A DNA stretch of 64,000 nt from CAVQBC01 sp963848415 (GCA_963848415.1 CAWKDN010000001.1:1922001-1986000); one strand, 5' to 3'. Shown: positions 17,603 through 28,185, counted from the stretch's first letter. Program-made: numbers and translations. Notes: generated by a model not told the origin, from the letters alone.

Positions 17603-18819
17603 GGCTGCGAGGGCTGTGTCGGCTGGGAGGGCTGCGCGGTCTGGGCCGGGCGGGTCTCCAGCTCGACCGTGACCGTGCGCTCGGCACCGCCCCGGCGGAG
17701 CGTCAGCTCGAGGCGGTCGCCCGGCGAGCGGTCGCGGATGGCGTCGGCGACCTCGTCGGGCTGGTCGACCGCCGTGCCGCCGACCGCGACGACGACGTCG
17801 CCCTGCTGCACGCCCGCCGCGGCGGCCGGCCCGCCCGGCGCAGCGGACTGCACGACCACACCGCCCGCGCCCGCCGCGGTGCTCACGCCCAGATAGGGCC
17901 GCTCGACGGTCTCACCGCGCTCCAGGCGCGGCAGCACCTCCTGCACCGCGTTGGCCGGGACCGCGAAGCCGATGCCGACGTTGCCCTGCCCGCCTCCGGT
18001 CAGGATCTGCGAGTTGACCCCGATGACGCGGCCGCGCGCGTCGAGCAACGGGCCGCCGGAGTTGCCGGGGTTGATCGGCGCGTCGGTCTGGATCACGCGG
18101 TCGATCTGGAAGCCGTCGGGTGCCTGGATCTCGCGCTCGAGGCCGGAGACGATGCCGGCGGTGGCCGTCTGGGCGAGGCCGAACGGCGAGCCGATGGCGA
18201 CGGCGAGGTCGCCGACCTCGACGCCGTCGGAGTCCGCCAGCGCCAGCGGGCGCACGCCGTCCACCGCCTGCGCGCCGACGTCGAGCACCGCGAGGTCCGA
18301 GGAGGTGTCGGTGCCGCGGACGGTGGCCGGCACCGCCTCGTCGCGGCCCTCGAAGCGGACCTGCACCCGCGACGCGGAGCCCACCACGTGGGCGTTGGTC
18401 GCGATCGTCCCGTCGCGGTCGACGACGAAGCCCGTGCCCGAGCCGCCGCCGGTGCGCACCGAGACGACCGCGGGGCTCGCGGCGGCGTAGATCGCGCCGA
18501 CGTCGCCGCGCGTGCGGGCGGAGGCCGAGCCGGGGGCCGCGGCCTGGGGGGCGGGCGCCGCGGACGGGGCGCCACCCGCGTCCAGCACGCCGAGCCCGAA
18601 CAGCCCGCCGGTCATCAGCGCGGCCCCGGCGGCGCCACCGGCGATCGCGGTGGCGAACCGCCCGCGCCGCCGGCGCGGGGGAGGAGGCGGGGGCGATGCG
18701 GGTGGTGCGGAGCGGAAGCGGAAGCCGAGGGGCTCGGGTGGGAGGGCGGCTGGCTGGGGCGCACGGACGGTCCGGCCGTCGGTCGGGTCCCCGTCGAGCC
18801 AGAGGTGGTCAGCGGTCAT
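17599..18819 (-). CDS. HtrA/DegP-type membrane serine protease with PDZ domain
   Basis: This 406-residue trypsin-like protease has a Pro-rich cytoplasmic N-terminus (about 1-50, including a run of prolines), one TM (about 55-78), an Ala/Pro linker and a protease domain with the intact triad His143 (ATNAHVV), Asp175 (SSDLAVL) and Ser254 (GNSGGPL). One PDZ domain spans about 290-390, with VGGTAVDQPDEVADAI. It probably degrades or refolds damaged extracytoplasmic proteins. It is the first gene of an operon with a vWA protein. A TAGCGT box lies 7 nt before the ATG and the shared 33-bp element overlaps it. The layout recalls MprAB-controlled PepD of mycobacteria. Confidence 0.93.
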   Translation of the reverse strand: MTADHLWLDGDPTDGRTVRAPQPAALPPEPLGFRFRSAPPASPPPPPPRRRRGRFATAIAGGAAGAALMTGGLFGLGVLDAGGAPSAAPAPQAAAPGSASARTRGDVGAIYAAASPAVVSVRTGGGSGTGFVVDRDGTIATNAHVVGSASRVQVRFEGRDEAVPATVRGTDTSSDLAVLDVGAQAVDGVRPLALADSDGVEVGDLAVAIGSPFGLAQTATAGIVSGLEREIQAPDGFQIDRVIQTDAPINPGNSGGPLLDARGRVIGVNSQILTGGGQGNVGIGFAVPANAVQEVLPRLERGETVERPYLGVSTAAGAGGVVVQSAAPGGPAAAAGVQQGDVVVAVGGTAVDQPDEVADAIRDRSPGDRLELTLRRGGAERTVTVELETRPAQTAQPSQPTQPSQP

Positions 18820-18828
18820 GGCGGCGAC

Positions 18829-18861
18829 GCTAGGCCGCGTTGCGTCAGGTCCGCATAAGCC
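18829..18861 (-). promoter_or_regulatory. 33-bp element, copy B, upstream of htrA operon
   Basis: Near-identical to copy A at 12562-12594. Read towards htrA it has CTTATG (18854-18859), 20 nt, then CTAGCG (18828-18833), and the TAGCGT box lies 7 nt before the htrA ATG. The same spacing is seen at copy A and at the response-regulator promoter. Binding by the nearby response regulator or recognition by a dedicated sigma factor are both possible. Confidence 0.6.
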
Positions 18862-18933
18862 GCGGAGGCGCCCTTAGCCGCGCTTGAGCTGCTCTTGGGG
18901 CGGCGCTGATCCCGGGGCCCGAATCTGCTTGCC

Positions 18934-19782
18934 ATGTCCGCCGCCACGACCGACGACTCGCTCGGCCACTTCCTCGCCGGCCTGCGCCACACGCGGCTGC
19001 TGACCGGCGCCGAGGAGCTCGCGCTGGCGCGCCGGATCGAGCGCGGCGACCTCGCGGCCAAGGACCGGCTGATCGAGGCCAACCTGCGCCTGGTCGTGCA
19101 CGTCGCCAAGCGCTACCAGCGCGAGGAGCACGGCCTCACGCTGTCCGACCTCATCCAGGAGGGCACGCTCGGGCTCGTGCGCGCGGTGGAGAAGTTCGAC
19201 CACCGCCGCGGGCACCGCTTCTCGACCTACGCGACGCTGTGGATCCGCCAGGCGATCGGCCGCGCCATCGCCGAGAAGGGCCGCACGATCCGGTTGCCGG
19301 TCGAGGTCGGCGGCCGCCTGCGCCGGCTCGACACGGCGCAGCGCAAGCTGGCGGCGCGGATGGCCCGCGAGCCGTCGGCCGAGGACGTGGCCGCCGAGCT
19401 GGAGTGGCCGGTCGAGGAGATCGTCGCGCTGCGCCGGCTGGCGTGGGCGCCCGTCTCGCTCGACGCGCCGCGCGGCGCCGACGGCGACCTGCCGCTCGCC
19501 GACGCGCTCGCCGACGACGCGCCCGCGGCGCTCGAGCTGATCAGCGAGCGCACGCGCGTCGAGGAGCTGCGCCGGGCGCTCGGCGCGCTCGAGCCGCGCG
19601 AGCGGCGCGTGCTCGAGGTCCGCTACGGGCTGGGCGACGACGCGCCCGCGAGCCCGGCCGAGGCCGGCCGCCGGCTGCAGCTGGCCGTGCGCGAGGTGCG
19701 CCTGCTCGAGGACCGCGCGCTGCGCAAGCTGCGCGCCGGCGCCGCGGCGGGCGAGCCCGGCACCGTTCAGCCGCCGGGCTGA
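18934..19782 (+). CDS. Sigma-70 family RNA polymerase sigma factor (group 2/3 type)
   Basis: This 282-residue sigma factor has a short region 1.2 (DSLGHFLAGLRHTRLLT), region 2 (LRLVVHVAKRYQ, DLIQEGTLGLVRAVEKFD, FSTYATLWIRQAIGRAI), region 3 (IRLPVEV) and region 4 (LEPRERRVLEVRYGL). Region 2.4 is close to the housekeeping type. Region 4 is degenerate after the first helix (EAGRRLQLAVREVRLLEDRAL), so its -35 preference may be unusual. It has no region 1.1, which suits an alternative sigma factor. It diverges from htrA, and its 3' end overlaps the convergent aldolase gene by 16 bp. Confidence 0.92.
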   Translation: MSAATTDDSLGHFLAGLRHTRLLTGAEELALARRIERGDLAAKDRLIEANLRLVVHVAKRYQREEHGLTLSDLIQEGTLGLVRAVEKFDHRRGHRFSTYATLWIRQAIGRAIAEKGRTIRLPVEVGGRLRRLDTAQRKLAARMAREPSAEDVAAELEWPVEEIVALRRLAWAPVSLDAPRGADGDLPLADALADDAPAALELISERTRVEELRRALGALEPRERRVLEVRYGLGDDAPASPAEAGRRLQLAVREVRLLEDRALRKLRAGAAAGEPGTVQPPG

Positions 19783-20417
19783 CCGTAGGCGCCGAGGCCG
19801 GCGATCACGCCGGCGATGTGCTCCTCGTCCAGCAGCTTCGGCTCGCCGATGGCTCGCGCGCGCAGGTAGACGTCGCACAGCCACTCGAGGTGCAGCGCCA
19901 GCGTGTAGGCCTCCCCGAGCGTCGCGGCGCCGGTCAGCGCCCCGTGGTGCGCGAGCAGCGCGCCCTGGCGGCCCTCGAGGGCCGCGGCGACGCCGGCGGC
20001 GAGCTCGTCGGTCCCGAACTGGGCGTAGGGCGCGACGCGGATCGAGCTGCCTCCGAACAGCGCGACGTAGTAGTGGATCGGCGGCAGCTCGTCGGTGAGC
20101 AGCGTGACGGCGGTGGCCGCCGGCGAGTGGGTGTGGACGATCGCCTCGATGCCCTCCGAGCGCTCGTAGACCGCGAGATGCATGGGCAGCTCGCTGGTCG
20201 GCGCGAGCTTCGCCTCGACCGGCGCGCCGTCGAGCGCGTGCACGCCGATGCTCTCGAGTGTGAGGTCCTCGTAGTCGACGCCGCTGGGGGTCACGGCGAC
20301 CAGCTCGCCGTCGCGGATGGAGAGGTTGCCGGCGGTGCCCGTCGAGAGCCCGTCCGCCTGCATGCGCCGGGCCGCGGCGACGAGCTCCGCGCGGGCGTCG
20401 GCGAGCAGCCGCGCCAT
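19767..20417 (-). CDS. Class II aldolase/adducin-family protein (fuculose-phosphate aldolase-like)
   Basis: This 216-residue zinc aldolase resembles FucA. The phosphate-binding loop is GTAGNLSIRD. Zinc and catalytic positions are visible as ELPMHLAVY, the His pair in VHTHSPAA and the later His in LLAHHGAL. The substrate is unknown. The start ATG shares one base with the stop of the upstream dehydrogenase (TGATG), so the two are translated together. This pairing suggests a shared sugar-phosphate or polyol-phosphate pathway. Confidence 0.88.
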   Translation of the reverse strand: MARLLADARAELVAAARRMQADGLSTGTAGNLSIRDGELVAVTPSGVDYEDLTLESIGVHALDGAPVEAKLAPTSELPMHLAVYERSEGIEAIVHTHSPAATAVTLLTDELPPIHYYVALFGGSSIRVAPYAQFGTDELAAGVAAALEGRQGALLAHHGALTGAATLGEAYTLALHLEWLCDVYLRARAIGEPKLLDEEHIAGVIAGLGAYGQPGG

Positions 20418-21886
20418 CAGGCCGGGGCCCGGTCGCGGGCCGCGGCGGCGAGCTCGCCCAGCCGCGCGAAGACGCGGTCGGTCAGTGCCTCGTCGAACCA
20501 GCCCAGGAAGTGCAGGAGGTCGGCGTGGCTGAAGCGCTTGCGCATCAGGTGGGCGTGGCTGAACGCCCACCGGGCCTGCGCCTCGGGAATCGGGACGGGC
20601 AGGTCCTCGAAGCGCGTCGGCAGCCCGGCCTGCACGATCGCCGCGAGGCAGTCCTCGGCCGGCGGCACCAGCTCGCGCAGGCGCGCGCGCTCGGCGTCCC
20701 AGTCGGCGAGGAAGGCGGCGAACGCGTCGCGGGCGCCGTGCCAGCTCTCGAGCTTGGCCGCGTAGTCGCTCCAGCACTCCTCGGCCATCGCCCCCGTCGG
20801 GTCGATGGCGTCGAACGTCTCACGCACGTGCGCCTCCATCGCCGCGGGCGACGGGTAGCAGCGGTCGAGCTCGACGGCGTCCGGGTCGAGCTCGTCGAGC
20901 AGCAGGTTGAGCGTGATCGAGCACAGCGGCACGGCCATCCCGACCTGCGAGCCGTGGCTGCCGATCGGGCGCTCGAAGTGCGCGGCCGACATGTCGAGCA
21001 TGTGCCCGATCACGTGCTCGTAGCCCGACAACGGCGCCGTCTCGCCGGCGAGCGTCGCGGTGAGCCCCGAGAGCGTCAGCATGCGGCTGAGCAGGTCGAC
21101 CCCCGCGGGGGTGCGCTCGCCCATCTCACGCGCGTGGGGCAGCAGCTGCTCGCGGACGTCGGCGATGAAGTCGACCGACGCCTGCTTGAAGTCGCCCAGG
21201 CCGAAGCGGTGGCCGAGGTACCAGTCGCCGAAGGAGACGTACATCGGCGCGATGTCGCCGATGCCGGCGAGCATCGTCTCCGGCGGCGCGTCGCGCAGGA
21301 CCTCGGTGTCGTGGATCAGGGCGTCCGACAGCCGCGACGGCGAGGTCCGCTTGACGCCGGCCTTGGAGATCACCGCCATGCGGGCGGTGTAGGCCAGCAT
21401 CGAGTTGGCGGTCGCGCAGAAGACCAGCGGCAGCGGGTCGTGCTCCTCGCCGAAGCGGAAGGACGCGTGCTTGGCCACGTCGGTCACGGTGCCCGAGCCG
21501 AGCGCCACGACCGGGACCCCCGGCCGCAGCGTCGCGAGCACCTGCTCGACGCGCTCGTCGTCGGCGTGCACCTTGCCGTCCTCGCTCGCCTCGAGCACGA
21601 CGACCTGCGGCTCCCAGCCGGCGTCGCCGAGCAGGCGCGCCACGAACGGCTTGAGCTCCTCCTCGCCGCGGCGCATCGGCGTGGCGTCCTGGACGACGAT
21701 CGCCGGCCCGGGCGGGCCGGCGAGCGCCTCGAGGATCTCGGGTAGCGCGAGCAGGGCGTCGGGCCCGATCGCGGTCCGCTGGAGCTCGAAGTCCTCCAGC
21801 GTGTCGGCGTCGGGCAGCTCCGCGATCTTCTCGCGCAGGGCCGGCATGTCGGCGGGGTCGTACCTGAAGGCGGGCAGCTCGGTCAT
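20417..21886 (-). CDS. Glycerol-1-phosphate dehydrogenase-like iron/zinc alcohol dehydrogenase (AraM/EgsA family)
   Basis: This 489-residue protein of the sn-glycerol-1-phosphate dehydrogenase family has the NAD(P)-binding motif ALGSGTVTDVAK. The catalytic domain has metal-ligand candidates in SGYEHVIGHMLDM (two His) and HGSQVGMAVPL. It is about 100 residues longer than typical EgsA/AraM proteins because of a helical C-terminal extension (from about 395) that I do not recognise. The start was set at the first ATG before ELPAFRYDP. The downstream class II aldolase is coupled by a 1-bp overlap. Dehydrogenation of a sugar or polyol phosphate followed by aldol cleavage is one possible joint role. 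Confidence 0.8.
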   Translation of the reverse strand: MTELPAFRYDPADMPALREKIAELPDADTLEDFELQRTAIGPDALLALPEILEALAGPPGPAIVVQDATPMRRGEEELKPFVARLLGDAGWEPQVVVLEASEDGKVHADDERVEQVLATLRPGVPVVALGSGTVTDVAKHASFRFGEEHDPLPLVFCATANSMLAYTARMAVISKAGVKRTSPSRLSDALIHDTEVLRDAPPETMLAGIGDIAPMYVSFGDWYLGHRFGLGDFKQASVDFIADVREQLLPHAREMGERTPAGVDLLSRMLTLSGLTATLAGETAPLSGYEHVIGHMLDMSAAHFERPIGSHGSQVGMAVPLCSITLNLLLDELDPDAVELDRCYPSPAAMEAHVRETFDAIDPTGAMAEECWSDYAAKLESWHGARDAFAAFLADWDAERARLRELVPPAEDCLAAIVQAGLPTRFEDLPVPIPEAQARWAFSHAHLMRKRFSHADLLHFLGWFDEALTDRVFARLGELAAAARDRAPA

Positions 21887-21908
21887 CGGCGCTGCCCGGA
21901 AAGCTACG

Positions 21909-23403
21909 TCACCTCGCCTGCGTCGCGGAGCCAACCCCCTCGGGCAACAAGGGCGGCGGCACGCGCTCGTCCCACTCACGCAAGCGTCGGGCGACCCCCT
22001 CCGGGAGCGGGTCGAACGGCCGCCGGTCGGGTTGGCAGACGGTGCCCTCCGCCGGTAGCTCGAGTGCGATCAGGTAGCGGTCGACCAGCTCGTCGATGCA
22101 CCGGCTGATCCCGCGTCGGGCGACGTGGCCGAAGGTGTCGAGGGTCAGCAGGCGCGCATCGGCCAGCAACTGCCGAGTCGCCTGGGCGTCCTCGTAGGGC
22201 GTCGCCGGGTCGCCCTGGCGGTTGCCGACCAGCAGGATCGGGTTTGCGGTCTCGCGGTTCCACGGGCCCGTGTAGCGGTCCGGATCGCGCGCCGGCCATG
22301 TCGCGCAGGGGAGCGAGAAGTACATCCAGACGGAGCCGAACGGCCCTGCCAGCCGGTCGGCGAGGCGCGCGTAACGCGGCCACAGCCACGGATTCGCCGG
22401 GCTGGCCGTATCCGTGCACTGGACCGCCGGCCCCCATTCGAGACCCAGGTAGGGCTCGTCCTGGCGGCCCGCGGGCGCAGTCCGCACGAACGTCGGCGCC
22501 TCAGACGCGGCTGCCGGCGGGTCGCCCGCGCGGGGCCGTCGCGAGGTGGCCTCCCAGGTCAGCTGGAGGATCGCGGCGAGCTCGGGTGAGTTCGAGGCGA
22601 GGTAGAGCAGGCCGAACGTCGCGTAGACCACCGCCTGGTACGTCGCCACGAACTCCTCGTCCCCCAGCGGCACGACGACCGGCGAGCGCCGCACCCGGGC
22701 CAGGAGACGGTCGTACTTGCGGCGCAGGTCGACCCCCGGCTCCCGGAAGGCGCAGCGCGGATCGATCGCGCACTCGGCCAGGAACGTGTTCAGGGCCTGG
22801 TTCGTCCCGAAGAAGGAACCAAGCGTGTACTCGGGAGGGACCGCTCCCGGCTCGTTGACCCACTCGCGTGGATCGATGACGGCGTCCAGTGCGACCGCGC
22901 GGACGTTGTCCGGGAACAGGTTGGCGTAGTACTCGCCGATCGCCGAGCCGTAGGAGAAGCCCAGATAGCTCAGCTGCGGGTCGCCGACCGCCTGGCGCAG
23001 CAGGTCGAGGTCGCGGGCGACGTTCGCGGTGCTCATGTGCTCGAGGATCGGGCCGCCCCTCCGCGCGCACAGGTCCGTGCCGCGCTCGGTCTTGCGGATG
23101 ACGTCCTGCTCTTGGGCGGGTGTGATCGGGAAATCCCAGCCGAAGAGGCGGATCGCCTGCTCGTTAGACCGGAAGCAGCGCAACGGCGTCGAGGCGGCGA
23201 TGCCGCGCGGGTCGAAGCCGAGGAGGTCGAAGCGCTCGCGCAGCGCGGCTGAGAACGGCGGCGGGATGCGGCCCGAGCCACCCGGGCCGCCGGGGTTCCA
23301 GAACAGGCTGCCGAGCTTGTTGGCCTGGTCGGTCGCCGGCCAGGGCCAAGCTGGCGAAGCACGCGAACAGCACGACCAGTAGGCGGCTCATGGATCGGGT
23401 CAT
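21909..23403 (-). pseudogene. Secreted TAP-type alpha/beta hydrolase, N-terminally deleted and frameshifted
   Basis: The bulk is an alpha/beta hydrolase with the actinobacterial TAP-like C-terminus: oxyanion segment NPGGPGGSG, nucleophile elbow GFSYGSAIG, an acid in NRQGDPATP and His in DTFGHVARRG, all intact. A proper start is missing in that frame. Upstream, a ribosome site (aggggag) and ATG at 23403 encode the signal peptide MTRSMSRLLVVLFACFASLA in another frame, which joins the hydrolase frame near 23345. The usual 60-70 residues between signal peptide and core are absent. A deletion with frameshift is the simplest explanation. A TTG at 23183 would only give a protein lacking the oxyanion region. 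Confidence 0.75.
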
Positions 23404-23487
23404 CGAACTCCCCTGACAGGTTCGGATGCCGAGCTGCGGCACCCTAACTACTTTCCGGCGTGCTGTCGAGCGAGGCGACGAGGGCGG

Positions 23488-24042
23488 TCAGTTCAGCGAG
23501 GGGTCCTCGGGCATCGTGGCCAGCAGCGCGTAGTCGCGGCCCTTGCGGCGCAGCACGGCCGCCCACAGGCCCTCGGGATCGGCGGTGAAGACCTCCTCGC
23601 GGCGCGGCGGCTCGACGATCCAGGCCTCCTCGGAGAGCTCGCCCTCGAGCTGGCCCGGGCCCCAGCCGGCGTGCCCGGCGAACACGCGCGTGCGGCGGAC
23701 CGCGTCGCCCAGCCCGTCGGCCTCCGCCTCGGCGGGCACGAAGCCGAGGTCATCCTCCACCAGCGCCGCGGCGACCGCCGGCTCGTCGAACTCGGCCAGC
23801 ACGACGACGCCCGTCGGCGAGACCGGGCCGCCGACGTAGACCGGCTCGGCGGCGTCGGCCAGCCAGGTGAGGTCGGGCACCGCGTCGTTGACCGAGGCGG
23901 TCGCCGCGCGGTTGAGCACCAGCCCCATCGCGCCGTCCTCGGTGTGCTCGGTGACCAGGATCACCGTGCGGCGGAAGTTCGGGTCGGCAAGGGTCGGGGA
24001 GGCCAGCAGGAGCTTGCCGCGGAGGCTGTCGTGGTCGGCCAT
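23488..24042 (-). CDS. AlgH/YqgE (UPF0301) family protein
   Basis: This 184-residue UPF0301 protein begins with the family start LRGKLLLASPTLADPNFRRT and has GAMGLVLNR, VYVGGPV and the late motif FAGHAGWGPGQLEGEL. Biochemical function is unknown for the family. The ATG at 24042 was preferred because ggaagg, a good ribosome site, lies just before it. An ATG 12 bp further up is possible. The gene lies just downstream of an RNB ribonuclease on the same strand with a 27-bp gap, so the two may be co-transcribed. Confidence 0.9.
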   Translation of the reverse strand: MADHDSLRGKLLLASPTLADPNFRRTVILVTEHTEDGAMGLVLNRAATASVNDAVPDLTWLADAAEPVYVGGPVSPTGVVVLAEFDEPAVAAALVEDDLGFVPAEAEADGLGDAVRRTRVFAGHAGWGPGQLEGELSEEAWIVEPPRREEVFTADPEGLWAAVLRRKGRDYALLATMPEDPSLN

Positions 24043-24069
24043 CTCGCCTTCCATTGTGGCGCGCCGTCT

Positions 24070-25488
24070 TCAGGCCGCGGCGAAGCGTACCCGCCGGGCC
24101 GCCTGGTCGGCCTCCACCAGCTCGGCCCGCAGCTCGCTGCCGATCTCCACGCCCGCGCCCGCGCAGGGCGCCCGCACCGCGGGGTCGGTCAGCTGGATCT
24201 CGACGTCGTCGCGGCGCAGGCGGTCGACCGCCATCGCGTCGAAGTGCTCGCCGACGCGGTCGGCCAGCACCGCCGCCTCGACCAGGTCCACGCACGCCCG
24301 CTCGGCCGCGCCGGCGGCGCGCATGCCCGCCGCCATCTCGCCCGGCAGCGCCTCGAGCGCCGCGCCGGCCCACTCGGGCAGCGGCGTGTCGGCCATCGCG
24401 GCGAGCGCCGCCTCGGCCGCGTAGCGGTCGGCCAGCCGGCGCAGCGGCGCGGTGACGTGCGCGTAGTTCGCCGCCAGCCCGGCGTGCTCGGTGCCCGCCG
24501 GCGGGGCGCCGCCCGTGAAGCCCGCGTAGCCGGCCCCCCGCAACAGCGTCGCGGCCTCCTCCAGCAGCGCCGCCTGGCGCGGCTCGAGCGGATCCAGCCG
24601 GCGGATGAGGTCGCCGGTCGGCTCCTCCCGCGGCCACCGCACCCGCAGGGCGCGCGCGACCCGTCGCAGCCGCTCGTGCTGGTCGGGCGGCGCCGGCGGG
24701 AGCGTGCGCAGCAGGCCCGCGCCGGCCGCGAGCATCAGCTCGGCGGCGGCCATGCCGGTCAGCAGGGAGATCTGGGCGTTGAAGTTCTCGATCGGCAGCG
24801 GGCCGCGGTAGGCGAGCCGGTAGCCGCCGTCGCGGGCGACCACCTCCTGCTCGGGGATGGGGAGGCTGATGGCGCCGCGCGCGCGCTCGCGCTCGATCAG
24901 CAGCGTGCCGATCTCGGCGAGCAGCGCGAGCCGCTCGTCGGCGCCCGCGTCCAGCGCCCGCTGGGCGCTCGCGTAGTCCAGCTGCTCGCGGCTGCGGACG
25001 AGGGCGCGGCGGACGTCGAGGCCGGTCCGCTCGCCGTCGCCGTCGAGGTCGATCGTCCACAGCACCGCCGGCCGGTCCCGGGCGGGCAGCAGGCTCGCGG
25101 CGCCCTCGGAGAGCAGCGGCGGGTGCAGCGGTGCCTTGGCGTCGGGCAGGTAGCGGGTGAGCACGCGGGCGTGGGCCTCGGCGTCGAGCGGGCCGCCGGG
25201 CGTGACGAAGGCCGCGACGTCGGCGATGGCGTAGTAGACGCGGTAGCCGCCGTTGCGCCGCTCGAGCGCGACCGCCTGGTCGAGGTCCATCGAGCCGGCG
25301 GGATCGAGCGTGAAGAGCGCGACCGCCCTGCGGTCCTCGGCGGGCAGTGCGGGCGACTTGGCGGCCGCCTCGGCCTCGGCGAGCACCGGCGTTGCGAACG
25401 CCCCGGGAACGTCGAACTCGCGCCGGATCGCCGCGAAGCCCGCGCGCAGGACGCGGGCCTCGTCGGGGACACGGATCAGGCGGCGCAC
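24070..25488 (-). CDS. RNB-domain exoribonuclease (RNase II/R family)
   Basis: This 472-residue protein is built almost entirely of the RNB catalytic domain. The metal-binding aspartates are visible in TLDPAGSMDLDQAVAL (about residue 60). Conserved segments YYAIADVAAFV, LLSEGAASLLP and NFNAQISLLTGMAAAE follow. The C-terminal part has a short OB-like region (VEIGSELRAELVEADQAARR). Cold-shock domains of full RNase R are lacking, as in the short actinobacterial form. It degrades single-stranded RNA 3' to 5'. The GTG at 25488 is the likely start. The first residues RRLIRVPDEA match the family beginning. Confidence 0.88.
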   Translation of the reverse strand: MRRLIRVPDEARVLRAGFAAIRREFDVPGAFATPVLAEAEAAAKSPALPAEDRRAVALFTLDPAGSMDLDQAVALERRNGGYRVYYAIADVAAFVTPGGPLDAEAHARVLTRYLPDAKAPLHPPLLSEGAASLLPARDRPAVLWTIDLDGDGERTGLDVRRALVRSREQLDYASAQRALDAGADERLALLAEIGTLLIERERARGAISLPIPEQEVVARDGGYRLAYRGPLPIENFNAQISLLTGMAAAELMLAAGAGLLRTLPPAPPDQHERLRRVARALRVRWPREEPTGDLIRRLDPLEPRQAALLEEAATLLRGAGYAGFTGGAPPAGTEHAGLAANYAHVTAPLRRLADRYAAEAALAAMADTPLPEWAGAALEALPGEMAAGMRAAGAAERACVDLVEAAVLADRVGEHFDAMAVDRLRRDDVEIQLTDPAVRAPCAGAGVEIGSELRAELVEADQAARRVRFAAA

Positions 25489-25541
25489 GGACGCGGACCC
25501 TATGTCACCCGGGCGGGCGGGCTCTGAAAGGATGCCCGGCC

Positions 25542-27139
<1,598 letters not shown>

Positions 27140-27141
27140 GC

Positions 27142-28185
27142 TCAGCCGGCGTGGGTCGGCGAGGCGGCGGCGGTCGCCATCGCGCGGTCGCCGAACGCCT
27201 CGGCGATCAGCGTGTAGGAGCGCCGGCGGGCATCGTGGTCGTAGGTGATCGTGACCACGATCGCCTCCTCGGCGCCGTAGTCGGTGGCCAGCCGCTCGAG
27301 CCCGCCGCGCACCGCCGCGGGCGTGCCGATGACGCCCCGGCGGCCGGCGTCGCCGGACTGCCCCTGCTCGGCGAGGAAGCGCAACGCCTTCTCGGGCGGC
27401 GGGACGGCGATCAGCCGGCCGCGGCGCATCATCGAGAACGTCATCCGGCTGCTCGACGCCAGCCGCTCGGCCTCCTCGTCCGTATCGGCGGCGATCGCCC
27501 ACGCCGCGACGGCGACGCGCGGCTCGGCCGACCACGCCGACGGCTCGAAGCGCTCCCGGTAGAGCGCGGCGATCTGCGCGCCGTCGGGGTTGATGAAGTC
27601 GGCGAAGGCATAGGGCAGCCCGAGCTGGCCGGCCCAGATCGCGCTCTGCGGTGATGAGCCCAGCAGCCACGGCTCGGGCTGCTCGGGGCGGCCGGGCAGC
27701 ACCCGCGGCAGGCTCACGAACGGGTGGTCGTCCCCGAAGGCGCCCTCGTAGTAGGCCAGCAGCTCGGCGAGTTGCTGGGGGAAGTCGTCCGGCGCGGCGG
27801 TGCGCCGGTCGCGCTGCAGCGCGAAGGTCGTCTTCGGGTCGGTGCCGGCGGCGCGCCCGATGCCGAGGTCGATCCGCCCGGGGAAGAGCCCGGCGAGCAC
27901 GCTGAAGGACTCGGCCACCTTCAGCGGCGAGTAGTGCGGCAGCATCACCCCGCCGCTGCCGACCCGGATGCGCGCGGTCGCCGAGGCGATCGGCCCGATC
28001 AGCACCTCCGGGCTCGGGCCCGCCAGCGTCGGGCCGCCGTGGTGCTCGGCGACCCAGTAGCGGTGATAGCCGAGCTCGTCGGCCAGCCGCGCGAGGTCGA
28101 TCGTGTTCGCGAGCGCCGCCGAGCCGGTCGATCCCTCGGCGATCGGGGACTGGTCCAGGACGCTCAGGCGCTGCAGGTCGGGCAT
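27142..28185 (-). CDS. LLM-class flavin-dependent oxidoreductase (luciferase-like, MsnO8 subgroup)
   Basis: This 347-residue bacterial-luciferase-fold monooxygenase has the N-terminal strand LSVLDQSPIAEG, the WVAEHHGGP motif, RIRVGSGGVMLPHYSPLKVAE, then GRIDLGIGRA and LGSSPQSA. These mark the subgroup of small LLM oxidoreductases whose substrate is usually unknown. FMN rather than F420 is expected. The ATG at 28185 was chosen over an upstream extension because a TAGCGT box lies 8 nt before it and CTTATG 17 nt further up. It diverges from the cupin/TetR genes. Confidence 0.9.
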   Translation of the reverse strand: MPDLQRLSVLDQSPIAEGSTGSAALANTIDLARLADELGYHRYWVAEHHGGPTLAGPSPEVLIGPIASATARIRVGSGGVMLPHYSPLKVAESFSVLAGLFPGRIDLGIGRAAGTDPKTTFALQRDRRTAAPDDFPQQLAELLAYYEGAFGDDHPFVSLPRVLPGRPEQPEPWLLGSSPQSAIWAGQLGLPYAFADFINPDGAQIAALYRERFEPSAWSAEPRVAVAAWAIAADTDEEAERLASSSRMTFSMMRRGRLIAVPPPEKALRFLAEQGQSGDAGRRGVIGTPAAVRGGLERLATDYGAEEAIVVTITYDHDARRRSYTLIAEAFGDRAMATAAASPTHAG

